A stretch of DNA of 64,000 bases. Source: Phenylobacterium sp. Its GTDB lineage: Bacteria; Pseudomonadota; Alphaproteobacteria; Caulobacterales; Caulobacteraceae. The translations under genes and the position numbers were made by a program. Of this stretch, positions 19,635-28,288 are shown piece after piece. Every line of letters begins with the position of its first letter. The stretch's first letter is position 1. The stretch lies in NCBI RefSeq assembly GCF_030697925.1, contig NZ_JAUYOJ010000173.1, positions 1-64,000 of the forward strand, in the 5' to 3' direction. Below the pieces are notes generated by a model, which was not told the origin of the DNA, searched no databases, and worked only from the letters and a program-made list of their open reading frames with translations.

Positions 19635-20906
19635 CTATCCTCGCAGGCGAATGAGGATCGCACACAGGCCAGCCGCCATCGAGACCAGCGCTCCGAAGAC
19701 AAACAAGCTGGGGTAGCCGCCGGACGCTATGATTCCGGCGGCGATCGCGGGCGCGACCACGCCGGGCGCCGAGCCGGCTGCGAGGAGCAGTCCGAGATCT
19801 CTTCCAGCTGTCTGTTCCGAGGGCAAAACGAGCGTGGCGAGCTTTAGGTCGAGAACAAAATAGGTGCCGAACATCACGCCGATGCCGACGCCAAACAGGA
19901 TCATCACCGACCAGTCCGCATTCAGGGCGGGCAGCAGCGTGACCAACCCGGCGCCGAACGAGACGACCGCCACGATGAACGCGGTCCGGCGCAACCTATC
20001 TGCGACGAAGCCCACGACCGGCGTAACGATCAGCCAGCTGATCGTCATGACTGTTAGCAGCATGCTCACGGCGACACCGGGATTCTGGTGCGGCAGGTTG
20101 GGCACGCCGACGTAGTCCTGGAGGACGTAGAAGAGGTAGCCGTTCACGCCGAAATAGCACAGGAACATCAGGAAGCGGGAGGCGACCGCCAGGGCGAAAT
20201 TGCGGTCCCTGAGGCTCTTGAACTCGTCGAGGGCGCTCGTCAGAGACAGGCGCGGGCGGGGGGGCAGCACCTCATCAAGGCTGGACGGCTCTCGCTCGAG
20301 AGCAATGAGCGCAAACGTCAGAATGGTGAACGGGATGGCCAGGAAGACGTATCCAAGCACCGGATTGGGCGCGAACGCGCCGATGTTGACGCCTCCAAAG
20401 ATGCCGACCGGCGCCCCAAGGCCGATGGCTGCGGACGCAAAGCCCAGCTCCTTCAGGGGAATACGGTCGGGGAGGGCGGCGAGCAGAACCGACTGGTAGT
20501 AGTTCAGCGTGAACCAAAGCAGCGGCATGACGATCATGAGCTGCACCACCGAGTCCGCGAACGCCATCAGCGGCATCAGCGCGATGCTGGCGAGCCAGGA
20601 GAGAACAAGCGACGGGGTCCGACGTCCCCATCGGCTCCGCGTGCGGTCAGAGATGGCTCCGCCCGCAAACAACGCCACGATCGTCGTCAACGACGCGAGC
20701 GTGGATAGGACCGCCAGAGTGCCGACCTTGTCGTCCGGGGTCAGGGCCTCCACGACCGGAGGCAACAGGATGTTCTGGATGCCTTGGAAGATCGTGATCA
20801 GCGAGGCGTAGGCGAGGAACAGGAGCAGCGCCAAGCGTCGCGGCCTGACGCTCAGGGACTGTCGGTGAACCGACGATGAAGCTTCTCCTTGATCGGTCAT
20901 AGCCAA
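19635..20906 (-). CDS. MFS transporter
   Basis: 423 aa, about 12 hydrophobic segments, GGAISDRTRSRWGRRTPSLV signature. Confidence 0.9.
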   Translation of the reverse strand: MAMTDQGEASSSVHRQSLSVRPRRLALLLFLAYASLITIFQGIQNILLPPVVEALTPDDKVGTLAVLSTLASLTTIVALFAGGAISDRTRSRWGRRTPSLVLSWLASIALMPLMAFADSVVQLMIVMPLLWFTLNYYQSVLLAALPDRIPLKELGFASAAIGLGAPVGIFGGVNIGAFAPNPVLGYVFLAIPFTILTFALIALEREPSSLDEVLPPRPRLSLTSALDEFKSLRDRNFALAVASRFLMFLCYFGVNGYLFYVLQDYVGVPNLPHQNPGVAVSMLLTVMTISWLIVTPVVGFVADRLRRTAFIVAVVSFGAGLVTLLPALNADWSVMILFGVGIGVMFGTYFVLDLKLATLVLPSEQTAGRDLGLLLAAGSAPGVVAPAIAAGIIASGGYPSLFVFGALVSMAAGLCAILIRLRG

Positions 20907-20958
20907 GGTCCTCCATGGGCCGGTATCGCTGAAATAAATCTTCTGTCAAGGCAAAAAT

Positions 20959-20974
20959 TGGAATTGACCTTCCA
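20959..20974. promoter_or_regulatory. Putative IolR-type operator TGGAATTGACCTTCCA (perfect TGGAA-N6-TTCCA)
   Basis: Read directly; 53 bp upstream of the MFS start. Confidence 0.65.
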
Positions 20975-21108
20975 TTGTCGCCCTGGCGCGGCCTGGCCGA
21001 CTTGCGCCCCTGGGCGTCCGACGCGCGCTTTCCTCCCGACCGATGCGCTCGGTCCGACACGGCGCACGCACGCCGCTCGTCGAATGTTTAGTTCATAAAT
21101 TGCATGGA

Positions 21109-21124
21109 CAGAATGTGTGTTCCA
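21109..21124. promoter_or_regulatory. Putative IolR-type operator CAGAATGTGTGTTCCA
   Basis: Reverse complement TGGAACACACATTCTG; upstream of TBDR at 21162. Confidence 0.65.
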
Positions 21125-21161
21125 TAATAGGGTGGCGGCAATAATAACGGGGAGAGGGAAT

Positions 21162-23432
21162 ATGACGTCCAAGAACAGCCTTCTGTGCGCGACAGCCTGT
21201 CTGGCGTTGTTTCCCGCGATTGCGACTGCTCAATCGTCGGCCGCCGCAGGCGCGCAGCCCGGCGAGGGTGGCGGGCAAGCGAGCGTCGTCGAGGAAATCA
21301 TCGTCACCGCCAACCGAAGGGCCGAGCGGCTGCAGGACGTGCCGATCAGCGTCACCGCGATCGCTGGCGAAACGCTGCAGGAGCGTGGCGTGCAGAACCC
21401 CGAGGATCTCAGTCGCCTCGCCCCCAGCCTGGTCACCCAGAACAACGCCGCCAACGCCCAGGGAACGAATTTCTCAATCCGAGGCGTGGGCACGTCCAGC
21501 TTCCAACGCTCGGTTGAGCCGAGCGTCGCCGTGGTGATCGATGACATCACACTGATCAGGTCTGAGCTCGCCGTCATCAACTTCACCGATCTGGCCCAGG
21601 TCGAAGTCCTGAATGGACCTCAGGGCTTTCTCTTCGGAAAGAACGCTTCCGCCGGCTTGGTCAACATCCGGACCCGCGATCCAGAACTCGGCGACAGCGG
21701 AGGACGGCTGTTCTCCGAATATGGCCAGCTCAACAACTCCAATAATACTTCATTGTTTCGCGCCCAGGGCATCGCCAACCTCGCCATTCGGGAAGATGCG
21801 GCAGCGCGCTTCAACCTGTTCTACGTGAAGAACTCGGCGCTTCAGGACAACGTCGTACCCAACCCCGCCTTCGATGGCGGCCTAGAGCAGATTGGCGGCT
21901 CGGGGAAACTCCTCTGGCAGCCCAGCGACGCTCTGCGCGTCCTGCTGTCAGCGGACTACATGGACTCTCAAGGCACGGGGGGCGGGGTGGCGACGCTCCG
22001 TAACGCCACGGCGGCAAGCCCGCTCTCCATTGTGCTTCCGGCCATCGGCGTTACGCCGGGTGTGGACAACGACCGGAGCGCTTACAACGGGCTGACCTTC
22101 TATGACCTGAAGGTGGGCGGAGGCCAGGCGCGTATCGACTACGAGTTCGACAGCGGTTTTCGACTGACGAACATTGCAGCCTACCGAGGCTTCAAGACCG
22201 AACAGGCCTTCGACGCGGATTACAGCCCACTGGACCTGGTCCAGTTTTTTGGCGGTGGAATCTCCACCCGTCAGTTCTCGGAAGAACTTCGGCTCGCGTC
22301 CCCGGTCGGTGGAAGGTTGGACTATCAGGTCGGCGTCTTCGTCCTGCAGGCCCGAGTTCGCGAGAGCAACCTCTTGGCGGCGTCACTGGGACAAACACCC
22401 CCGCCAGGGTTCACGACCGTACTGGGTTCCGACAGCTTCTGGCGCCAGAACCTCGGCAGCTACGCGGTTTACGGGCAGGGCACTTACCGGTTCACGGATC
22501 GCTTGAGCCTGACAGCGGGCGCTCGCGTGACCCACGAGACAATCGACATGCGATTTGAGAATACGGCGGGTGGCGGCGTGGCGCCCCTTCTGCCGATCGC
22601 CCCAGACCGCAGCCAAGATCGGAAGGAAAGCAACTTCTCGTGGCGAACGACGCTTCAGTACGACCTGAACGACGATTGGATGATCTATGGGACGGCGGCC
22701 GAGGGCTACAAGGGCCCAGGCTATGCGCAGTACTCCTTCTCCTACGTGAAACCTGAAACGTCGACGCACTTCGAGATCGGTTCGAAAAGCCAGCTTCTTG
22801 ACCGCAAGCTGACCGTCAACGTCTCCGCCTACAACACCGATTTCAAGGACTTCCAGGCCCAGAGCATCGACTTCACGACGCTGTCCTTCCTGCTGCAGAA
22901 CGCGGGCAAGCTCCGCACCCGCGGCGCCGAAGTTCAGGTCATTGCACGACCGACATCGCGCCTGACGCTGAATGCTGGCGTGGCTTACACCGACGCGCGC
23001 TTTCGGGATTTCCAAGGGGACACCTGCTACGTCGGCCAGGTGGACTGCGTGGGGGGAGCCACGGACTCCTCGGGCCGGAGGCTGCCCAATGCTCCGAAGT
23101 GGAAAGGCGTGTTCGACGCGAGCTACGAACAGCCGCTCGGGCGTGACTTCGCAGCCATTTTCAACGTCGGTGTCGTCGCCCAGTCCTCCTACAACTTCCT
23201 CTCGAACGGAGATCCGGACGCCCTTCAGGGCGGCGTCACCACCATCGACCTCGGGGTGACGCTGAACCAAACGGCGCAAAACTGGAGCTTGCGCGCCTTC
23301 TGCCGCAACTGCACGGATGAGCGCTACGTGGCGACGGTCCAGGGACATCCGTTCTTCGGGGCTGATCACATCCAGAACCTGAGCGTTGGCGGGTTCCGTC
23401 AGATCGGGGTGGCCTTGGACCTGTCCTTCTGA
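21162..23432 (+). CDS. TonB-dependent receptor
   Basis: MTSKNSLLCATACLALFPAIATAQ signal peptide, VEEIIVTANRRAERLQDVPISVTAIAG plug, C-terminal RQIGVALDLSF. Confidence 0.95.
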   Translation: MTSKNSLLCATACLALFPAIATAQSSAAAGAQPGEGGGQASVVEEIIVTANRRAERLQDVPISVTAIAGETLQERGVQNPEDLSRLAPSLVTQNNAANAQGTNFSIRGVGTSSFQRSVEPSVAVVIDDITLIRSELAVINFTDLAQVEVLNGPQGFLFGKNASAGLVNIRTRDPELGDSGGRLFSEYGQLNNSNNTSLFRAQGIANLAIREDAAARFNLFYVKNSALQDNVVPNPAFDGGLEQIGGSGKLLWQPSDALRVLLSADYMDSQGTGGGVATLRNATAASPLSIVLPAIGVTPGVDNDRSAYNGLTFYDLKVGGGQARIDYEFDSGFRLTNIAAYRGFKTEQAFDADYSPLDLVQFFGGGISTRQFSEELRLASPVGGRLDYQVGVFVLQARVRESNLLAASLGQTPPPGFTTVLGSDSFWRQNLGSYAVYGQGTYRFTDRLSLTAGARVTHETIDMRFENTAGGGVAPLLPIAPDRSQDRKESNFSWRTTLQYDLNDDWMIYGTAAEGYKGPGYAQYSFSYVKPETSTHFEIGSKSQLLDRKLTVNVSAYNTDFKDFQAQSIDFTTLSFLLQNAGKLRTRGAEVQVIARPTSRLTLNAGVAYTDARFRDFQGDTCYVGQVDCVGGATDSSGRRLPNAPKWKGVFDASYEQPLGRDFAAIFNVGVVAQSSYNFLSNGDPDALQGGVTTIDLGVTLNQTAQNWSLRAFCRNCTDERYVATVQGHPFFGADHIQNLSVGGFRQIGVALDLSF

Positions 23433-23627
23433 AGCTTGGCCTCGACCGAGGGGAACTCGTCTTTGTGGATCTGCGATGGGGGTGGCGGTCTGCGACCGCC
23501 GCCCCATCTTGATGCAACTGGCCCGCCTACTGTCGAACTCCGCTTGCCTTTTCTGGTTTCGGGTGGCGGCGCTCGAGCGTGATGGAGCGAGGACGGTCAG
23601 CCTGGACGACCAAATAGCGAATACCGA

Positions 23628-23968
23628 TCACTCGCGTGGCGACCCGGCCGCAGGCGTCAGCGTCCGTCCCAACCAGTCGAAGGCGCGTACGTAGAGGTCA
23701 CGCAGGTTGGCGGGGCTGGAGATCAGGTGGCGCTCCCCCCAATAGGTGATCAGCTGGGTGTCCTTGCCTTGCCGATAGAGGGCCGAAAACATCGCCTGGC
23801 TCTGGGTGACGGAGACCTCGTCCTGGTCTCCGGCGATCAGCAGCAACGGGGCCGAGATCCTGTCGGCGGCGACATCGAACGCAATGTCTGGTAGAGTCAG
23901 GTTGTTGAATCTGAGCGCCTTGGCCAATTGCGTATCAAGTACGCAAGCGAGACGTTTCCAAGCCGAGC
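23628..23968 (-). pseudogene. C-terminal fragment of an S9 prolyl-oligopeptidase-like hydrolase
   Basis: VAADRISAPLLLIAGDQDEVSVTQSQAMFSALYRQGKDTQLITYWGERHLISSPANLRDLYVRAFDWLGRTL; upstream frame closes at a stop near 23968, so the N-terminal part is missing. Confidence 0.7.
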
Positions 23969-24167
23969 ATCAACAACACCTCACGGATTTATGATCGACC
24001 TCCGCGAGTGGGCGTATCTCCAAAACTCCAATGAAATCATAAGCGTAGCGATGTGACGGTCGAGTTGACGGCAAATCGTGTCTCGAAACCCAAAAACCGA
24101 AGTATTTTCATATACTTCGACTGATCATTGATGATCGAGTGGGAGTGACTCGCGTGATCGACCCGCG

Positions 24168-24467
24168 CTAAACCCGATGCAACCGTAGCGGCTTGGTGTT
24201 CTCTCGGGCGATCAGGCCCTTGGCCTCCAGGTCGAGTTGCACGCCCTTCAGCCACCAGCCGGCCGTGGCGCCGCCTGGAAACAGCGCCTCGGGTAGCAGG
24301 GGCAGCAGGCGCGCCTTGGCATCCGCCACCGCCAGGCCGGGCGCCGCCGCGGGTAGCACGGCGAGGATCGCCTCGCGCATGGCGTTGTACTTGTCGGCGT
24401 CGACCCGCACCGGACGATCCGGACTGTTGGGATTCTCCATCAGGACCTTGTCGGACTGGGCGGTCAT
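24168..24467 (-). CDS. DUF6958-like hypothetical protein
   Basis: MTAQSDKVLMENPNSPDRPVRVDADKYNAMREAILAVLPAAAPGL...GWWLKGVQLDLEAKGLIARE. Confidence 0.8.
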   Translation of the reverse strand: MTAQSDKVLMENPNSPDRPVRVDADKYNAMREAILAVLPAAAPGLAVADAKARLLPLLPEALFPGGATAGWWLKGVQLDLEAKGLIARENTKPLRLHRV

Positions 24468-25000
24468 GCGGGCAGGCCCTCGACCTTGGGGTTGCGAAAG
24501 CCCATCGCGGCCCACGCCTTCATCAGCCGCCACATGAACCGTCCCGAGTGGCCGGAGTAGCTGGGGATGTCGCCCAGCAGCTCGACGCCTTCCGGCCGCT
24601 CGGCGGCCATGGTCCGCTCGTCCAGCGGCGGCGCTCCCTCGGCCAGGCGGTCGCGATAGACACTCAGCCAGTGGCCACCCTTGAACTCCAGGGCCATCGG
24701 CGCATTGCAGCACTTGGCCACCAGGCGGCGCGTGGTCGAGGCGGGCGTAAGCCGCAACGCCTCCAGCCGCTCGCCGCCCCGCACGCAGCGAACGCGATCC
24801 TTCCGATGCATCACGAAGTCCGTTCCGGCGTCGGCGCGGAGCACCGGCGGCGCCTCGGCCAGCGCCTCGATCTGCCGGCCTGCGTCCTGGCAGCTCTTGC
24901 AGTAGCAGGCCACGCTGAGGATCGGCGGCCCCGCCATTTCGAACGCCACCTGGCCGCAGAGGCACGACGCGAGCAGGGGTTCCTGCCGTCTCCTGTTCAT
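24464..25000 (-). CDS. GFA family protein (CENP-V/GFA fold)
   Basis: ASCLCGQVAFEMAGPPILSVACYCKSCQDAGRQ zinc-binding cysteines. Confidence 0.85.
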   Translation of the reverse strand: MNRRRQEPLLASCLCGQVAFEMAGPPILSVACYCKSCQDAGRQIEALAEAPPVLRADAGTDFVMHRKDRVRCVRGGERLEALRLTPASTTRRLVAKCCNAPMALEFKGGHWLSVYRDRLAEGAPPLDERTMAAERPEGVELLGDIPSYSGHSGRFMWRLMKAWAAMGFRNPKVEGLPA

Positions 25001-25031
25001 CCGGGTTCTCCCGTCTTCATTCTTGACTAGA

Positions 25032-25046
25032 ACTGGACGGTCCAGT
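25032..25046. promoter_or_regulatory. 15-bp perfect palindrome ACTGGACGGTCCAGT, candidate TetR operator
   Basis: Read directly, in the divergent intergenic region of the GFA gene and tetR. Confidence 0.7.
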
Positions 25047-25072
25047 ACTACGAGTCAACCGGGCCGAGGGCA

Positions 25073-25726
25073 ATGACGAAGGCGACCGTCGCCACGAAAC
25101 GTGAGGAACCGGGCCGCTCCGGACGCAAGCGCCGGGCGATCCTCGACGCCGCCGCGGAGATCTTCCTGCGGCAGGGCTATCTGGGCGCCAGCATGGACGA
25201 TGTCGCGGCCCAGGCCGAGGTGTCGAAGCAGACCGTCTACAAGCAGTTCGTGAGCAAGGAGGCGTTGTTCGTCGCGGTCGTGAGCGCCATGACCGGGGCG
25301 GCGGGCGACGAGGTCCAGCGCGAGATCGCTAGGCTGGGCGAGCAGGACGATCCCGCAAAGGAGCTGCTGGCCTATGCCGAGCGGCAGCTGACGGTGGTGC
25401 TGACCCCGCGGCTGATGCAACTTCGCCGCCTGGTGATCGGCGAGGCCAACCGCTTTCCGGCGCTGGGGCGGGCGCTTTACGACGGCGGTCCCGGTCGCGC
25501 CATCGCCGGCCTGGCCATGGCGTTCGCGCGATGGACCGAGCGGGGCCTGCTGGCGATCGAGGATCCGGGGGCTGCGGCGTCGCACTTCAACTGGCTGGTC
25601 ATGGGCGAGCCCGTGAACAACGCGATGCTGTTGGGCGATGAGTCCATCCCGAAGCCGGCGGCGCTGCGTCGTCACGCGGTCGATAGCGTCCGCGTCTTCC
25701 TGGCCGCTTACGGACGCCCGGGCTGA
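25073..25726 (+). CDS. TetR/AcrR family transcriptional regulator
   Basis: RRAILDAAAEIFLRQGYLGASMDDVAAQAEVSKQTVYKQFVSKEALFVAVV. Confidence 0.93.
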   Translation: MTKATVATKREEPGRSGRKRRAILDAAAEIFLRQGYLGASMDDVAAQAEVSKQTVYKQFVSKEALFVAVVSAMTGAAGDEVQREIARLGEQDDPAKELLAYAERQLTVVLTPRLMQLRRLVIGEANRFPALGRALYDGGPGRAIAGLAMAFARWTERGLLAIEDPGAAASHFNWLVMGEPVNNAMLLGDESIPKPAALRRHAVDSVRVFLAAYGRPG

Positions 25727-25738
25727 GCGTTCGAACGC

Positions 25739-25772
25739 ATTAGCGTTGACTCATCAATGAGTGAATGCTAAT
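25739..25772. promoter_or_regulatory. 34-bp nested imperfect palindrome, candidate ArsR-family operator
   Basis: ATTAGCGTTGACTCATCAATGAGTGAATGCTAAT: arms ATTAGC/GCTAAT and ACTCAT/ATGAGT share the same centre (25755/25756). Confidence 0.65.
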
Positions 25773-25780
25773 TGATTTCC

Positions 25781-26110
25781 ATGCCCGAAGCCGCCGCCTT
25801 AACCAATGTCATGCGCGCCCTTGCCGATCCAACCCGGCGCGCCGTGTTCGAACGCGTCGTCGGCTCCGACGAGATCACGGTGGCCGAGCTGACCCGAGGG
25901 AGCGGGGTGACGCAGGGGGCCATCTCCCAGCACCTCAAGTCCCTGAAGCAAGCTGGCCTGGTCGCCGAGCGCCCCGAGGGCCGCAACGTCTTCTATCGAG
26001 CCCAGCCCGAGGGGCTTGAGCCGCTATTCGACTGGATGAACCACTACAGCGTCTTCTGGCGCGAAGGGTTCGACAAGCTCCGCAGCCTTTTGAAGGAGAT
26101 AGATCCATGA
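25781..26110 (+). CDS. ArsR-family winged-helix regulator
   Basis: MPEAAALTNVMRALADPTRRAVFERVVGSDEITVAELTRGSGVTQGAISQHLKSLKQAGLV. Confidence 0.93.
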   Translation: MPEAAALTNVMRALADPTRRAVFERVVGSDEITVAELTRGSGVTQGAISQHLKSLKQAGLVAERPEGRNVFYRAQPEGLEPLFDWMNHYSVFWREGFDKLRSLLKEIDP

Positions 26111-26574
26111 GCGACGCCGCGATGATGGCCGACACCCAGCAGATTGTCGTCGACGAGGTGTTTCCCCACACCCTGGACGTGGTGTGGAAGACCCTCACGA
26201 GCCCCGAGATGATGGCCCGATGGCTCAGGATGGAGCCCAGGGGCTTCAGGGCCGCAGTGGGGACCCGCTTCACCTATCAGACCACGCCGGCCGGGGCGTG
26301 GGACGGCGTCATTCGCTGCGAAGTGCTCGAAGTCGAGCCGCTGGAACGCCTCTCCTATGCCTGGACGGGCGGCCATGACGGAAACGTCGGATACGGCTCG
26401 CGGCTGGACACCGTGGTGACCTTCCTGCTCTCGGCCGAGGACAACGGGACCCGCATTCGACTTGTCCATTCCGGCTTCGTGCTCCCGAGGAACGAGTCGG
26501 CGTTCAAGAACATGAGCGAGGGCTGGAGGAAGGTCGTTCAGACGATCGACTCGATCGCCGCCGAACAGGCCTGA
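26107..26574 (+). CDS. SRPBCC (AHSA1-like) domain protein
   Basis: Follows ArsR with 4-bp overlap; VFPHTLDVVWKTLTSPEMMARWL...LVHSGF. Confidence 0.9.
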   Translation: MSDAAMMADTQQIVVDEVFPHTLDVVWKTLTSPEMMARWLRMEPRGFRAAVGTRFTYQTTPAGAWDGVIRCEVLEVEPLERLSYAWTGGHDGNVGYGSRLDTVVTFLLSAEDNGTRIRLVHSGFVLPRNESAFKNMSEGWRKVVQTIDSIAAEQA

Positions 26575-26741
26575 CGCACCCTGGCCGATCGCCGAAGGCC
26601 GTCGCAGCGCGGCCTTCGGATGGCGGAATTTGTGGGAACTATGACGTTTTGGCCATGAGCGGCCGCCCTTAGAATAATCCCGTCAACTCGCTTGGCGGGA
26701 ACCTGCCGGCCTGCACCTGGCCGTGCTCATAGGAGGTTTCG

Positions 26742-27509
26742 ATGAACCAGCCGATAGGCGGACAACCCGCCATGCAGCCGCCCCCGATCGTCTCCCGGCA
26801 GGCGTGGGAGGCCGCGCGCGAGCAGCTGCTCGTAAAGGAGAAAGCCCAGACCCGCGCCCGTGACGCCCTGGCCGCCGAGCGCCGGCGTATGCCGTGGATG
26901 GCCGTGGAGAAGGCCTACGAATTTGAGGGTCCTGACGGCAAGGTGAGCCTGCTCGACCTGTTCGAGGGCCGCCGCCAGCTGATCGTCTACCGCGCCTTCT
27001 TCGAGCCCGGGGTGTTCGGGTGGCCGGATCACGCCTGCCGCGGCTGCTCCATGGTGGCCGACCAGGTCGCCCACGTCGCCCATCTGAACGCCCGCGACAC
27101 CACGCTCGTCTTCGTTTCGCGGGCCCCGCAGGCCGACATCGCGCGCCTTAATGCGCGGATGGGCTGGGAGATCCCCTGGTACACCTTGACCGACGCCTTC
27201 GACGCCGACTTCGGCGTCGACGAGTGGCACGGCACGAACGTGTTCATCCGCGACGGCGACCGCGTGTTCCGCACCTACTTCATCAACTCCCGCGGCGACG
27301 AGGCGATGGGGGGCACGTGGAGCTATCTCGACATCACGCCGCTCGGCCGGCAGGAGGTCTGGGAGGACTCGCCCGAGGGCTATCCCCAGACCCCGCCCTA
27401 CAAATGGTGGAACTGGCACGACAACTACGCCGCCGAGGCCGCGCCCGACCCGAAGTGGGTCGAGGTGTCCGACGCCGGCGAGGCGACGTTCAAGACCCCC
27501 GAAAACTAG
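26742..27509 (+). CDS. DUF899 (thioredoxin-like) family protein
   Basis: VSRQAWEAAREQLLVKEKAQTRARDALAAERRRMPWM...RAFFEPGVFGWPDHACRGCSMVADQVAH. Confidence 0.9.
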   Translation: MNQPIGGQPAMQPPPIVSRQAWEAAREQLLVKEKAQTRARDALAAERRRMPWMAVEKAYEFEGPDGKVSLLDLFEGRRQLIVYRAFFEPGVFGWPDHACRGCSMVADQVAHVAHLNARDTTLVFVSRAPQADIARLNARMGWEIPWYTLTDAFDADFGVDEWHGTNVFIRDGDRVFRTYFINSRGDEAMGGTWSYLDITPLGRQEVWEDSPEGYPQTPPYKWWNWHDNYAAEAAPDPKWVEVSDAGEATFKTPEN

Positions 27510-27556
27510 CTCGCCGACGCCGATAGGCCGATCGCCCTCACCGCAGGAGAAACGGA

Positions 27557-27799
27557 ATGAGCGAGGGCGCGCCCGCACGGGGCGCGGCCGGCTGGCTAAG
27601 CCTCGCGGCCGCGCCCACCTTCGCCGTGATGGCCCTTCTTACGGCCATGGGCGGCGGGCCGTCCGACATGCTCTGTTCGGCCGGCCCAGCCGCGTCACCG
27701 CTGACCGGAATGACGACGATGTACCTGCTGATGAGCGCCTTCCATTTGGCGCCCTGGCTCAAGCTGATCTCAAACCGACGAACAGGACCATCGACATGA
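27557..27799 (+). CDS. Small hydrophobic protein
   Basis: 80 aa, two hydrophobic stretches; stop overlaps the next ATG. Confidence 0.65.
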   Translation: MSEGAPARGAAGWLSLAAAPTFAVMALLTAMGGGPSDMLCSAGPAASPLTGMTTMYLLMSAFHLAPWLKLISNRRTGPST

Positions 27800-28209
27800 A
27801 CGAGCCCTATGCCGGCGGCTGCGCCTGCGGCGCGATCCGTTATGAAATCGCCGAGAAGCCGCTTGTGGAAGTCGACTGCCAATGCCGCGACTGCCAGCGG
27901 ATGAGCGGCACGGGCCACGGATCCTATCTGACCTTCCCGAGCCGCGACAAGGTCACCCTCACGGGCCGGGCGGCGCATTGGGATGTGGCCGGCGACAGCG
28001 GCAATGTGAAGACCCACGCGTTCTGCCCAACCTGCGGATCGCCGGTCTATCTGACCTCAGCGGCCATGCCCGACTTCTTCTCTGTGCATGCGGCGAGCCT
28101 CGATGATCCCGGTCGATTCAAGCCCCAGATGGTGTTCTACACCGCGAGTGGCTTTCCCTGGGACCGCCTCGATCCAGCCCTGGCGAAATTCGAGAAGTTG
28201 CCGACCTGA
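27796..28209 (+). CDS. GFA family protein
   Basis: YAGGCACGAIRYEIAEKPLVEVDCQCRDCQRMSGTGHGSYLTF...HAFCPTCGSPVY. Confidence 0.92.
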   Translation: MNEPYAGGCACGAIRYEIAEKPLVEVDCQCRDCQRMSGTGHGSYLTFPSRDKVTLTGRAAHWDVAGDSGNVKTHAFCPTCGSPVYLTSAAMPDFFSVHAASLDDPGRFKPQMVFYTASGFPWDRLDPALAKFEKLPT

Positions 28210-28288
28210 CCCAGGTCGGCGGCTTGCCGTTCCCGCCATGCATGTTCTATGTTTGTTCTCACTCAATGCGCGAGGGGAGAACCTGCAG

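Noticed and set aside
26592-26619. CCGAAGGCCG...CGGCCTTCGG hairpin after the SRPBCC gene
   Set aside because: Good stem but no convincing T-tract; not reported as a terminator.
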